Counted from the stretch's first letter, positions 35,677 through 48,118 are shown. The stretch: DNA of 64,000 bases from Silene latifolia (GCF_048544455.1 NC_133532.1:15068948-15132947), one strand, 5' to 3'. A program made the numbers and translations. The notes: a model not told the origin generated them from the letters alone.

Positions 35677-36010
35677 TTATAACGGAAGCAAGAAAGAACA
35701 AATAAAAAGAACAATAAAGAGACAAATGCACAGATTTACGTGGTTCACTAACGGTGTGTTAGCTACGTCTACAGGGCAGAAGGGAGAGAGTTTTATTGAT
35801 ATGTGAAGAGTTTTCAGATTACAGATTCAGACGGTATGATAAATATGACTCCTAGGTAGAGGCTTAGAGAGTTTATATAATATACTCTAAGACCTAATAA
35901 AGGCCCATGACAGACATATCCCAATAACAGATACGGATACCGTAGTCGTTCGAAGCGACGACTAACAGAATCAAGGCACAAACCCAACATATAAACTACA
36001 ACATTAAACA
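35677..36010. mobile_element. LTR-like fragment (Copia/TRIM type suspected)
   Basis: Starts TGTTATAACGGAAGCAAG and contains ACAGATTTACGTGGTTCAC followed by GTCTACAGGG, wording common in plant Copia/TRIM LTRs; it ends near ACATTAAACA. No clear target duplication was found, so the borders are approximate. Fossil. Confidence 0.4.
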
Positions 36011-36275
36011 ACAAAGTACTACTAATAGTCAGGGGCGGATCCAGGAATCAAATGCACAGTGGGCTAGAAAATTTTACTTACTCAAAAAAATTTATTTCGA
36101 GACACTAGTTAAAGAGGCTTGAAGTTGATAATTGTACGCGCTTTAACCTTTATTATTATATATTATGTTTTATTTTCGTGATATTTGAGTCAATAATTTT
36201 AAATTATAATTTTGACACTTTATCGACATCATAGTACCCAAGTCTTATGTGCTAACTAAACTTATAATATAACCA

Positions 36276-36302
36276 CTAGTTGAGATCCCGTGCTAAAGCA
36301 CG
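36276..36302 (-). mobile_element. Helitron 3' terminus (minus strand), partner end not found
   Basis: On the minus strand a stem CGTGCT-TT-AGCACG is followed by GGATCTCAACTAG and then T, the hairpin-plus-CTAG|T layout of Helitron 3' ends. The body would extend to the right, into or past the CACTA element; the 5' TC end was not located. Confidence 0.5.
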
Positions 36303-36444
36303 ACATTTGTCAGGATTATATTAATTGAGCTTTAATTTTTACATAAATGAGTTTTAGTTATAGTAGTATGTTGTAGTTATAATAGTATGTTGTGATGTAC
36401 TGATTATAATGTTAGTAATATTATAACACTACAAGAAAACACGA

Positions 36445-36665
36445 CAAAGGCGACAGACATACTACAGTCGCCAAATTGGCGACAGAAAAAAAAAAAACGG
36501 GCGACCACTATCCGTCGCCAATTTGGCGACTATACCTTTTTATCCAAAAATCCGTATGAAATCCACGGGCGACGCAATATTATCCAAATTGGCGACCGAA
36601 ATCAGTCGCCAAATTTGGCGACCATTACCCGTCGCCAATTTGGCGACCAAATACGATCGCCAATC
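36445..36665. repeat. CACTA left subterminal repeats (GGCGAC/GTCGCC)
   Basis: About a dozen GGCGAC or GTCGCC hexamers, many paired as GTCGCCAAATTGGCGAC palindromes. Mirrored at the right end (43386-43810). Confidence 0.85.
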
Positions 36666-37574
36666 GTCGTATATTTTTTTTTGCCGATTCTCACCCCGTC
36701 CCCTTCATTCACTTCAATCAACTTAAAAAAAAAAAAAAAAAACGCCAAAAATCCGACGACCGACGCCACCACCAACTACAACGACCACCGGACGCCACCA
36801 CTCGCCGCCGCCATCCGCACACTACATCCCTACCGACCCTTTGTTTATAATAAAGGTTTGTTTTCGACTCAAATCGATTTAATTACTTCAATCCTTCATA
36901 TTTTGTTTAAGTTGTGATGCTTATTTAGTATCTAGTTGTAATTTATACATTAGTGATGCTTATTATTGTATGTAGTTGTAATTTAATTAGCATTTTTGTT
37001 AATTAATTTGAGTTAGGGTTAGAAATTGGGGTTTTTGTTAAATTAGTAATGTGATTTGATTAGGGGATTGTATAAGGTAGTATAGTTTTATGAAGGTAGA
37101 AATTGGGGTTTTTGTTAAATTAGTAATGTGATTTGATTAGTGATGCTTAGTTTTAGTAATATTGAAGTAGTATTGTTGAAGGTAGTATAGTTTTATGAAG
37201 GTAGTATAATGTTAGGATTGTATAAATTTGCCTTATAATTAACCAAATTAAGTTAGAATGATTTAATTAGCATTTTTGTTAATTAATTTGAGTTAGGGTT
37301 AGAAATTAGCATTTTTGACAACTTGTATAATTAACCAAATTAATTAAGTTAGAATGATTTAATTAGCATTTTTTAAAAATTAATTAGCATTTTTTTTGAA
37401 TGGAATGAGCATGATGTATAAATTTGTTAAATTAGTAATGTCATTTGATTAGGGGATTGTATAAATTTGCCTTATAATTTTGACAACTTGTTTAATATAT
37501 AATGACCTAGTATTCGCTCAAGAATTACTCATTAGGAGCAATTCTTGAATAGTCCCCATTTTGGGATTGTCTTT

Positions 37575-37789
37575 GTACGTTTCAAGTCACTTAGGTAGTA
37601 AACACATAGTTGTGATTTTATTAATGAGAAAAGAATTTGGTTGCAAATTTCTCCAATGTTCTCTGAATACATATGTGGAATATGTATCTTTTCCACATTG
37701 TGTATTTGGAGAACTAAGGGAATTCTTTGCCGAATTTTTTTTCTCATTAATAATTCACAAATGTGTGTTTGCTAGTGACTTGAAACGTA
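37575..37789 (+). ncRNA. Long hairpin inside the CACTA element (possible small-RNA precursor)
   Basis: The left arm (from TACGTTTCAAGTCACT at 37575) pairs with the right arm (ending AGTGACTTGAAACGTA at 37789) over about 100 bp with a few small bulges; the central loop is only a few bases, near 37680. Further paired blocks are TTAATGAGAAAA with TTTTCTCATTAA and ATGTGGAA with TTCCACAT. It lies between the left subterminal repeats and the transposase start, where a transcribed leader is expected. That it is processed to small RNAs is inference; the fold is seen directly. Confidence 0.55.
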
Positions 37790-37962
37790 CATTGATGGGT
37801 TTAGGTTGGAGTGATAAGGACCCAATTGAAATCTTGAAATTAGCATAAAATGGAGGATGAGATAACCATTGCTTTTTTTGTTGAAATTAAATATTATTAT
37901 TTAAAATGGTTAGTTTGCTATATATTGCTTATAGATTAAAATGAAGAGATCGAACGTAATGG

Positions 37963-40900
37963 ATGTACGAAGAAAGAGTAGATAAGAAGAAACGTCCTAT
38001 CGCTAGATTTGTAAAGGGAGTTCGTGGATTTATTGAATTTGCTATATGTCAAGATTCATATGATTTGGAACAACATAAACTTAGGTGTCCTTGTACTAAA
38101 TGTAAAAACTTAAAATATTTATTTGACATTGAAGTAGAAGAGCATCTTGTTACAAATGGTTTTTTTCCAAACTACTACAATTGGATCTCCCATGGAGAAA
38201 AATATTATCCCGAAGAACCTCAAATCCAACAAAATGAGAACCCATATAGAGAAATGGTACTTGATGCCTTTCAGTCTAATGATTTCATTAATGACGACCG
38301 TGTACCAATGATTGATGAAGAACAACCAAACCCAAGAGCAAAAGCCTTTTTTGACATGCTAAGTGCTTCCGAAAAAACCTTATATGAGGGGAGTAGAATG
38401 ACATTGTTACAAGTTGCATCCAGGATAGTTTCTTTAAAATGTGAGTATAATATGCCATTTAAAGTCGTTGATAGTATTGCTACGTTGGTTGAGGATGTTA
38501 TACCCGATAATAATGTTATGACCCGAAATTTCTATAATACCAAGAAAGTGGTCAAAGGTCTTCAACTTCCACATGAAAAGATTGATGCATGTCCTAAAGG
38601 ATGTATGCTTTTTTGGAAAGATGATGTTTTGCTTGACAAATGTAAGAAATGTCAAAGGGATAGATATGAGACAAGTGAAGGAAATATTGTTTTGAAGGGG
38701 AAGAAGGGTAATAAAAGGAGTGGAAAGAGAAAGAAACCAATATCAGAAAACACATTAATTTATTTTCCATTAGCTCCTAGACTTCAAAGAATGTATGCCA
38801 CGAAAAATCTTGCCAACCAAATGAGATGGCACAAAGAAAATCCTCGTACACCAGGAAAGATGTGTCATCCGAGTGACGGGGAGGAGTGGAAGCGTTTTGA
38901 TAGGTTATATCCCGATTTTGCCGAGGAACCTCGCAATGTGAGACTTGGCTTGTATACGGATGGGTTTGACCCTTTTGGTCGATTTGGTAGAAACTACTCG
39001 TGTTGGCCCGTAATGACCACGCCGTACAACTTACCTCCTTGGCTTTGTCTGAAAAGACAATTTATTTTCCTCTCTTTACTTATTCCCGGTCCCGATAACC
39101 CAAAAAAACCATCTCGGATGTTTATTTACAACCGTTGGTGGAGGAACGAAGTATTTGTGGGAAGTTGGTGTAGAAACATTTGATGTGTCGAAGAAGCAAA
39201 ATTTCCAACTAAGAGCTTCATTGTTATGGACTATAAATGATTTTCCCGCATATGGTATGCTATCAGGATGGGCAACCGTTGGGCGAAAGGCATGTCCTTA
39301 TTGCATGGATAGGAGTAAAGCATTTTATCTTCCTAATTCCAAAAAAATTAGTTGGTTTGATTGTCATAGATGTTTCTTACCGGATGGACATATTCATAGA
39401 GAGAACAAGAAATCTTTCTTAAAAGGTAAGGAGGTGCGTGACAATACTCCGGTTCGACTCCAAGGGGATGAGATATGGGAGGTCAGACGTGATTTGCCAA
39501 CAACTGTCGATGGGATGAAGAAGAGTTTAAAGAGTTGAAAAAAAAAAATGGTTGGTTTAAAAGAAGTATTTTTGGGAGCTTCCTCTTTGGAAAACAATGT
39601 TGATCGGACACAATTTGGATGTGATGCACATAGAGAAGAACTTCTTTGAGTTACTTATTCATACGATTATGGATGTAAAAGGAAAGACACGTGATGATAT
39701 TAATTCAAGAATAGAATTGAAGAAATTTTGTGATCGTCCTAAACTTCATATTCGTAAGGATGGGGCTAAACTAAAAGCCATATTTACTCTTGACAAAGCT
39801 CAAAGAAAGGTATTGTGCGATTGGATAGGAAACTTGAAGTTTCCCGATGGATATGCATCCGATTTGAGCCGTTGTGTTGATTTGAAGGAACTGAAGTTGA
39901 AAGGGTTGAAAAGTCATGATTGTCATGTTTTCATGGAGCGCTTATTACCCGTGGCTTTTAAAAATTTACTCCCGACTACATTTGGAATGCGATTCTGAGA
40001 AATAAGTCAATTTTTTAGAGATTTATGTTCCTCCACGATATCGGTTGAGGACATGAGTCGTTTAGAAGACCAAATACCAGAAATTTTGTGTAAACTTGAG
40101 ATGATATTTCCGCCTTCTTTTTTCAATTCGATGGAGCATCTACCTATCCATTTGCCATATGAAGCTAAAGTTGGTGGACTCGTCCAATATAGGTGGATGT
40201 ATCCTTTCGAAAGGTTTCTTAATCATGTGAAGAAAAAAATTGGTAATAAAGCTCGTGTGGAAGGTTCTATATGCAATGCCTACCTAACGGAAGAGATTGC
40301 CAATTTTTGCTCTCTTTATTTTGAAAAACATATTGAGACCAAAGCAAAATACTTGAATATTGATGAAGCGGATGAACTAGACACAAGTATACCCAAGTGT
40401 TTCCAAATGCAGGATGAAATAGGGTGTTCATCAGTTGGGGAACAAGATTTCGGATGACAAGGAGTATAACCGTGCCCACCTTTATGTGCTATCTAATTGT
40501 GAGGTTTTGGAGCCATATGAAGCTCAATTTGTGACAGATTTCATTAAAGATCACCCTAATGTGAACAGAGAGGATGTTTGGCATAAGCATGAGGATCAAT
40601 TTCCAGCCTGGTTTCGGAAGCATGTATGTAAGCTAAATATTCAAGATGATGTGATAAGAAGCTTGGCTTTGGGTCCTTCTCGAAAGGTTGTGACGTGGAA
40701 TCGATATTCAATTAATGGGTTTAAGTTTCAAACATTTGACTATGGCAAAAGTAAGGCTAAATGCAACTACGGCGTTACTATTTCTTCTCTTGATGGCAAT
40801 GATTATTATGGCATATTAGAGGATATCTTTGAGTTGTGCTACAATGGCCGGGATAGGAGTTATAAAACCGTCTTATTCAAGATTCAATGGAGGGATAATT

Positions 40901-41390
40901 CCGTAGCTGGAACGAGAGTCCATGATCGTTACAAACTCGTGGAAGTGAATCATACTCGAACCTACTCTCAATATGACCCATTTATACTTGCACAACAAGC
41001 TCATCAAGTTTATTTTGCATCTCTTCCGAGCACAAGCAATGATAGACAACAAAAGCAATGGTGGGCCGTTTTTAAAACAAAGGCACGATCAGAAGTTGAT
41101 ACATCTTTTTTCCAAGAAGAGGTTGTATCGAAAAGTTTTGTCCCCGAGTTGATCATGATGAAATTATTTATGCAAATGAGATAGAAGCGGAGGAGGAGTT
41201 AGAAGAGGAAGAAGAAGAGAATGATAAGGAGAGGGATGGGATAGAAGAGGGGGAAGAAGAAGAAGAAGAAGAAGAGGAGGAGGAAGAGGAAGAAGAAGAA
41301 GAAGAAGAAGAAGAAGAAGAAGAAGAAGAAGAAGAAGAAGAAGAAGAAGAAGAAGAAGAAGAAGATGAGGATGATGATGATGATGAGTAA
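37963..41390 (+). pseudogene. TNPD-type CACTA transposase (several frames)
   Basis: Successive frames give the family's domains in order. 37963-39183: N-terminal Transpos_assoc domain (KGVRGFIEFA, RCPCTKCKN) and the Tnp2 start with DGFDPFGRFGRNYSCWPV and TPYNLPPWLC. 39155-39538: LRASLLWTINDFPAYGMLSG and KACPYCMD. 39597-39998: GHNLDVMHIEKNFF. 40053-40457: the DUF4218 block SMEHLPIHLPYEA with GGLVQYRWMYPFERF. 40435-41184: the DUF4216 block FQTFDYGKSKAKCNYGV. An acidic Glu tail encoded by a (GAA)n run follows, one frame over. Frame changes lie near 39150, 39540-39600, 40000-40050, 40440 and 41140. The start may be a little upstream, since TGG precedes the ATG at 37963 and relatives often read WMY there. 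Confidence 0.88.
41239..41365. repeat. (GAA)n microsatellite coding a poly-Glu tail
   Basis: A long run of GAA with occasional GAG, in the frame that reads Glu after VDHDEIIYANEIEAEEEL. Repeat expansion in the transposase C-terminus. Antisense Ser- and Leu-rich frames over this run are artefacts. Confidence 0.85.
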
Positions 41391-41544
41391 GAGAAGGTAT
41401 TAAAAGTATACATATCAAAATTTGGAAACAATTATTAGCGTTTTATTTTGTCTTTTATACTTGTTTATTAGGTTTTATTTTTTTGTATCTTATAATAATT
41501 ATCTTGTAATATTTGCTAACACTTTTTATTCAATTGTAGTACAC

Positions 41545-43180
41545 ATGGCTCCTGGAGGAAGTAGGCAGCGCGGAGGCTATAGTGAGGGAGGTAGTAGCTC
41601 CCGAGAACAGGAGGAGGACGTTGACCGTTCTACTACGGAGGTGAGTGAGGAGGAGGAGGAGGTTGCTATACCCCGACATACTGACAACAGGATGATCCTT
41701 GATCCGAATGGTCTTTGGTAATTTTTTATTCATTCTATTTTGTAATTTTTTTATTTAGTAATAAATGGCTTTTTTTAGACATATGTTAATTATACATTAT
41801 TTTTTTCCTATATAATTATGTTTTTAACATGTTTGATTTCAGGTTTAGAAGTCAAACAGTTGTTCGTGGTGTGACTAATAGCACCCAAGAGAACATGACA
41901 CACGGCGTTACTTGTTGGAGTAACGCTAGTGATGAAGATAAGGAGATGTGGTTCAACAACTTCCGGATATCTATTTATAAAATATATATTATTAAATATA
42001 ATTTATTTATTCTTTTTACCTTATTATTAATTTGTTTCTCATCTATGTGTTTACTTTTTGTAGCGTGTGTTCTATTGGCCAACCAACCTTGAGCGCCTAG
42101 TTTGGCAAAGGTATAATGACATTGGCAAGAAGAGGCTAAGGGACAACATGTATAAGGTGTCTAAGAGGAAGAAGGCGCCATCTTTCATGAAAGGTATTTA
42201 GTTTCTTTTAATACCCGTAATTAGTTAAAATTCATTACATATTTTGAAAATATATTAATTAATAATTGTTATTTTATTGATTACGGGTTCGTCATATGAG
42301 GAATATACAAGTAGGAGCAGTCCCGAGTTCAAGGAAGCATCGGCCCGGAACAAGATCAACAGAAAGGAGGAGATAAGGATGCGGAAGTTGAGCCTACTCA
42401 TTATGGAGGGTCTCAATCTTTTCATGATCGTGTGGTGTTAGATATAAGTTATTTGTCTTAGCTTTTAATTTAATAGTCTTCTAATTTAATTAGTCTCATT
42501 AATTATCATGTTTGAGTAACAATTTCCTTGTTTTTTTTCCGGAAGACCAAGAAGAATAAGGGTAAGGTACCCACGATTGTTGATCTCTTTGTTGACACTC
42601 ACGCAAAGAAGACAAGCAAGGGCAAGTTGATCTTCGCGAAGGAAAAAGATCAATGATTTATATGTAAGTGTCAAAAAATAAAAATTTCTTAGCTTTTTAA
42701 AGTATATGTTTTATCAATTTTTAGATAAGTAACCTCTAACCATTAATGTTTTATCAATTTTTTAGGAACAATTCCTTGTCCGTAGGAAGAACAACCCGGA
42801 AATTGATGACAATGAGCTATGGTTTGATCTTGTTGAGGGGTTCCAAAGAGGAGATGTGTGACGAGCCGGGTCGGCAAAGGAGATTTTCTACCCTTCTACA
42901 AGAAGAAGAGGGTCAATTTCCTCCCAACAACAACCTTATACCCCAAGTGTCGTGAGTGTGCTCCAAGCTCAATTAGCCGCCAGGGAGAGGCAGGATGCCG
43001 AGAGGGAGAGGCGGGATGCCGAGAGAGATCTTTGAAATTCGGAGGATGAAGGAGGAAATGGAACGGATGAACTCCTTCTTCGCCAATTGCAACACTGGGT
43101 GGCGCCCGCAACCAAAGGATCCTAGAGATCCTAATCATGGAGGTGGTAGTGGAGCGGGAGCAAGTTTCTCTGTTATGTAG
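41545..43180 (+). pseudogene. TNPA-like CACTA protein (Transposase_24 / Ptta-En-Spm type), multi-exon
   Basis: First exon 41545-41717 (MAPGGSRQRGGYSEGG..., acidic) has a GT donor; the next exon starts 41843 and carries FRSQTVVRGVTNSTQENM and DEDKEMWFNNF; a third near 42064-42194 reads RVFYWPTNLERLVWQRYND and KVSKRKKAPSFMK. A later exon carries SSYEEYTSRSSPEFKEAS, and then, one frame over, EPTHYGGSQSFHDRVV, the hallmark of plant Ptta/En-Spm proteins. The donor expected after MWFNNF is not GT, and at least one frameshift follows, so this copy is probably broken. Its role in the family is binding the subterminal repeats. Confidence 0.7.
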
Positions 43181-43385
43181 TTTTTTAGAAAACATGTTAT
43201 TCCCGGATAATGTTAGATGACCAAAACTCGTAGAACTCGTAGTTGTGTGTATGGAACATGATTTTCTTTATCAAGTTTGGTTGTGTTGGCTTCCCATGTG
43301 TTCTCTCGCTGAAATGTTGGTTTATTTGCAGGTTTTTACGTATTTGGCTAGGTCAAAAACGATTTTTACGCTAAAAAAAATGTAA

Positions 43386-43810
43386 ATTTGGCGACGGATC
43401 TTTGGGCATTTGGCGACGGGAAACCGTCGCTAAGTCTCGATCATGAATTAATTTTTGGGGCATTGGCGACGGGGGAAAAGTGGTTTTGGCGACCAAAAGT
43501 CTGTCGCCAAAATGGCGACCAACATCTGTCGCCAAAATGGCGACCAAAATCCGTCGCCTTTTTAAAAAATATGGAGATGACGTGGATTTTAGGAAAGCGA
43601 CTAATAGCAGTCGCCTTTTTAGCGACTCATGATGATCGCCAATTTGGCGATTTAAATTTGGTCGCCCGATTTAAAAAAATTGATCGCCAAAATTGGGCAT
43701 TTAACGCTGTCGCCAAAAGCGACCAAACCCAGCTACGAAGTGCGGGCGACGGGTCTTAGTCGCTTTATTCTTAATGGCGACTGTTCTCAGTCGCCTTATA
43801 TGGTCGCCAA
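43386..43810. repeat. CACTA right subterminal repeats (GGCGAC/GTCGCC)
   Basis: More than fifteen GGCGAC/GTCGCC hexamers in both orientations before the inverted CACTA end at 43830. Confidence 0.85.
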
Positions 43811-43833
43811 TTACCTTATTTGTTGTAGTGTAA

Positions 43834-44265
43834 AATAAAAGTTTATTATTCAAACGACTTTTATATTAAGTTATTTTTGTATGAACCTATGTTTATTATT
43901 AAAAATAATGATAACATCCTAGATCTTTTTATGAAAAGAATATTTAAAAAAGCACAAAATAACAATAATAATATCACATTTTTATATTGGACATTAAAAC
44001 ATGTTAGCTTGTATAGTTGTATAAGATGGAAAGATTAAAAAGAGCGAAGTTGACACGTTTTATTTATATAATCAGTTGATTTTTTACTTAGCTTTAATCA
44101 AACTCAGTTTCAATGTCAAAATTTATTTATACATCATAGCTAATTTTTATACGTTATTTAAAATGGCAAAATTAATTTATACATCAAAATTATTTATACA
44201 TCATAACATTTTGGGGATTTTATTTGTATTAATTATACTCTATAATTTATATCAATCAATCATCA
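43834..44265. other. AT-rich DNA between CACTA and Helitron nest, nothing recognised
   Basis: Very AT-rich, no exon-like frame. It may be the continuation of the minus-strand Helitron whose 3' end is at 36276. Confidence 0.4.
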
Positions 44266-45232
44266 ATACTATATATTAATTCCAGAAACCAAGGGACTTC
44301 TATGTAATTAAAGAAAATTATACAAATTAATTATACTATATAGTTTTAAATCACTAGCACCGTGTGATGGACCCGATTAAGGGATCTCAATGCAAATATT
44401 ATATAGTTTGGGTTAAAATTAAATTATATAGAAGCTTGATAATTTTTCTAAACATTTATAAGAGACTAAAACATGGTCAATTTCCTTAAAATAAAATAAT
44501 TAATTAAGATGGTCAATTTTCTTAAAATAAAATAATTAATTAAGATGGTCAATTTCAAAGAGATTAAAAGAAAGAAGATGCTTGGTAATTTTCCTAAATA
44601 TTTATAGAAGACTAGAAAATGGTCAATTTTCTTAAAATAAAATAATTAATTAGTATAAACATGCACACTTATGGTATTAATTATTATCATTATAAAATTA
44701 TATATTAAATTTAAAATCTATGCAATTTTATTAAACTTTATAGTTTATTAGATGTATAGAGATGTTAATTATTTAACATACAAAAATATAATATAATTAG
44801 GTTATAAATAATTAAGTTAGATTCCATAATATATAATATTGCATAATTCTTTCGATTTGACTTAATGTATATATGCAATATATTTATATAAATATATAAT
44901 CCTCTTAAAATTGCATGCCTAAATAGTAAAAGTAATTTCGTTAGCAAAAAAATGAATTGTAGTAACATTGGATATAGTTATATGATAATAATCACTCATT
45001 TGAATTGTTAAAGTAACAATATTATAAGCGAGATTAGTGAAAGTGGTAGAAACAACAACGGGAGTAGTGAAATAATCAATATTAATGCGGCAATAGTGAA
45101 AGTAACAATAATTACGTCATGAGTAGTGAAATTATCAATATTAATGCGGCAGTAGTGACAGTAACAATAATTACGGCGAGAATAGTGAAAGTAACAATGA
45201 TTACGGGTAAGTAGTGAAATGTTATTACTATT

Positions 45233-45841
45233 TGTTCCGGGTGTAATTCCAGAGCAAGTATAGTTACCACCCGTGGCTAGTTGAATGACGTCTTGAGTTG
45301 GATTCTCCTTTGGTCTTAATCGTTCCTCTCGGCCTCTCCTGCAACAATGAACGAACTGAGGGCTTGACTTTGTGCCAAGCGTACTCACTCCGACGCTCAA
45401 GTCAGTAAACTTAAAGGATAAGTTGTTACTTGGCTGAATGTATATTGTAGAGAGATGAGGAAGATATTACCAGATGAATAGTGTATTTAGGTTTAGTTGT
45501 GTATTTGATGGATCCCTTCCTCAATGAAGGTTGAGGGGTATTTATAGGCTTTCACCTTTTGTCACGTAGTGGCCAAGTGGCCAAGTGGCTAGCAGGTGGA
45601 AAGACTGATCTACCCCTCGGCCGAGGGACCTATGGCAGGCCGGCGGGCCCCGTTGCCTCGCCGCCGAGGGGTCTTGGATGTGAGTACGCGGATATGTGCC
45701 CCGGCTGGCAGGTTGCCATGCCGAGACCCAGCCGACAGCCGATGGGTCGATCGGCCAGTCTAAAGCCGTTGACTTGTTGTGGATATCTTTGACCTTGCTC
45801 AATATGTTGACTTGGTCACGGTGCGAGAATATGCCCCATCA
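45233..45841 (-). repeat. LTR of Retand-like element (3' LTR in element orientation)
   Basis: TGTTCCGGGTGT...CCCCATCA as written on the plus strand; a TATAAATA box lies on the minus strand near 45538-45545, consistent with minus-strand transcription. Matches 54359-54970. Confidence 0.9.
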
Positions 45842-46241
45842 ATTTGCCCCAGCCGTAGTCTATGCCGTGGTATGGGCTCCGATGTACGTTTGAGCGTATA
45901 TTCTGCGCAAGTATTTTGCGGAAAATTTCGACGGCTTCTTCTCGCGGCGGCTTCTTTTACCTCGGCCTGGTCTTTCTTAGGCCGTACCATATCCCCCCTC
46001 CGCATGGATGTGTAAAGGGCATCCGATGTGGAAAAGAAAGTGACGCTGGCCGAGACCAGGATTGAGTGTGCCGGTTGTTTTTGATTGCCCCCGGCCGGCG
46101 CTACTTAGCTTGGTTGACCATGATGCCGGCGGAGAACAGATGCTTGGGAATTTGTTGAGGAAGGTGAATAGGCAAGGAGATATGAATAGGCGTGTTGAAG
46201 ACGCTTGGTCACTGTTGCATTGATTGACGTCTAACTGTTGC

Positions 46242-47999
46242 TGATGCGTGTCTAAAATATGATGTTTCACACTTTATTCTACACGCATTTCAGAGCTCAA
46301 ATGTGCAATATATGCCATTATTTCCCTATTTTCCTCTACTTTTGTGTTTTTGTCTATTATTGCAGAAATATGCAGAATTGAGCGGAAATCGAGCCGAATC
46401 CATCCCTAAGTAATTGACATTGCATTTGACATGAAGTATTGACTCGAGGAATGAGCTTGGTGCGCGTTTCAAGGCCTAAAGATAGCAAAAGCATAGGGTG
46501 CGTACGAGTTTAACAAGTAAAGAAGTGCTTCTCGACATTGCAGCCTGTTTCAGATGGCTATATCTTGAGTTCTAGACCTGATAATCGAGTGATTCCAATT
46601 GGAGGTGAAAGCTTATCCTCTTAGCTTTCCAACGCCGCGTAGAACGCCTGATTTGACCGAGGAACGAAGAAATGGCAGCTGTTTTAAGATCGGTGCGCGA
46701 TGCAGAATTCGTCAGAATGCAGTCATGATACATTTGTTGGTCGATCGACTGGTCCAAGTGGTCGATCGACCACCCCACGGGTTCCAGTAGCTACGGTTCG
46801 CTGCTACTTAGTCGATCGACTGATGCTTATGGTCGATCGACTGAACAACGGGTCTGATGCGCAAATTAAAAGATCGAGAATTCCAAAGCCCATTGTGATT
46901 AGGTTTAGGAATAAAGGTTACGCAGGATTTTTCCTATATAAACTAACCTATGTTTTTTAATAATGATCAGTTTTAGGCGAGAGACATTAGGTCTCGAGTT
47001 TAGCATAGTTCACATTCAAATACTTTAGTTTCTCAATAAAGTTCACTATTTTGCATCCGGATTCTTCCTGCCTTTCTTTTATTCGGTATTTCTGCTCTTT
47101 ATTTCAGTTTTATTTCAGTTCATTCAGTAGTTAGGTTGTTAGTTTAGATCCCAAACCTTTGATTCAATTGTTGCAAGTTTATAATTCAAGTAGTTTAGTT
47201 ATGCCTTCGTTATTCATCTTTATTGCTTTATTAGTTGTAGTTAGATTAAATATGCGTAGCTAGAAACCCCATGCTAAGATGTGAGGGGACCTGCGGCGAA
47301 GACGACGTAGATTAGTAAACCTGATGTCGGCCTTTGGTCGATCGATCGATTAGTCGATCGATCGATCGATTCGTTGGTCGATCGACCGCTTAATGGGTCG
47401 ATCGATCGACGCGCGATAGATTAGCACCGCTTTCAATGTTTTAATTGCAATATTTGACAACGAGACCGAGAGGAGACTTGTTAAATGCTTAGTATTTGAC
47501 CGACCCACAAGATCGAGAGATAGGGGAGGGAAAATAGATTAATAAATTGAGACGACTAAATTGCTAAGATCGAAAGATAGGTAATTTAGGCATTAGGAAT
47601 CACTTTTCATGGCGAGAGCTAGTATTAGTGAGACCTAGGGACCAAAGAGCATAGGCCGAGAGGCGCTACTAGTTAAGAATGGACCGAGAGGACTTCTTAT
47701 TTGCCCACCTATCGTGATCTATCAGACTTACTTAGATACCGTAAATCAATTGCAGTTGAACTCGACCGTCTTAGCATTCTTTTTATTATTGTTTACATCT
47801 CTTTTTATTACTTGCCTTTTATTTATGCATTTAGACTTAGAAATAATCCAATCAAAATCCCCTTCACTGTTACCCTTAGACTAGAATTAACAACAACTAT
47901 TATCTCCCTACCTCCCTGCGGATCGACCCTTACTACCGCTTGCTAGTAGTAGTTTGGAATTATAAATTTTATTTTTGGTACTCACAACGACGGGTATCA
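46242..47999. mobile_element. Solo LTR (about 1.76 kb) with TCGATCGA repeats, nested in the Retand-like element
   Basis: Begins TGATGCGTGTC, ends ACGACGGGTATCA, flanked on both sides by GTTGC. The single LTR without an interior indicates LTR-LTR recombination. GTCGATCGAC-type repeats occur at about 46735-46850 and 47335-47415. Likely Gypsy, by length and ends. Fossil. Confidence 0.75.
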
Positions 48000-48110
48000 G
48001 TTGCAACGATTGACATCCCGTGGTTGCATGTCCGACACGTGTCTGCATGCTGATTGGTTGACGCTTCATGGGCTGTTCGCTGATTGGTCCTTCTTTATGG
48101 GCCTTTTCCC

Positions 48111-48118
48111 TATAAATA
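48111..48118 (+). promoter_or_regulatory. TATA box ahead of the antisense accessory ORF
   Basis: TATAAATA within CCCTATAAATAGGG on the plus strand, preceded by two GATTGG (inverted CCAAT-type) motifs within 80 bp and followed 170 bp later by the accessory ORF's ATG at 48284. Confidence 0.55.

Larger units (their letters stand above)
36427..43830 (+). mobile_element. CACTA (En/Spm) DNA transposon, full length, 7.4 kb
   Basis: TAA is duplicated at 36424-36426 and 43831-43833. The ends are CACTACAAGAAAAC and, inverted, CACTACAACAAATAAG. Dense subterminal GGCGAC/GTCGCC motifs in both orientations occupy about 36445-36665 and 43386-43810, the binding sites expected for a TNPA-type protein. Two gene regions in the same direction follow the usual order: a TNPD-type transposase (about 37963-41390) and a TNPA-like protein (about 41545-43180). 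Complete ends and target duplication say the element is structurally whole, while its reading frames are broken several times. Confidence 0.93.

Noticed and set aside
36029-36130. Second MITE starting GGGGCGGATCCAGGA
   Set aside because: Only one end could be seen; no matching inverted end nearby.
41164-41431. Antisense Ser-rich and Leu-rich frames
   Set aside because: They are the complement of the (GAA)n run in the CACTA transposase tail.
45542-46065. Several 65-86 codon frames in both directions in the left LTR region
   Set aside because: GC-rich LTR and adjoining element sequence; the frames recur in the other LTR with changes and show no domain.
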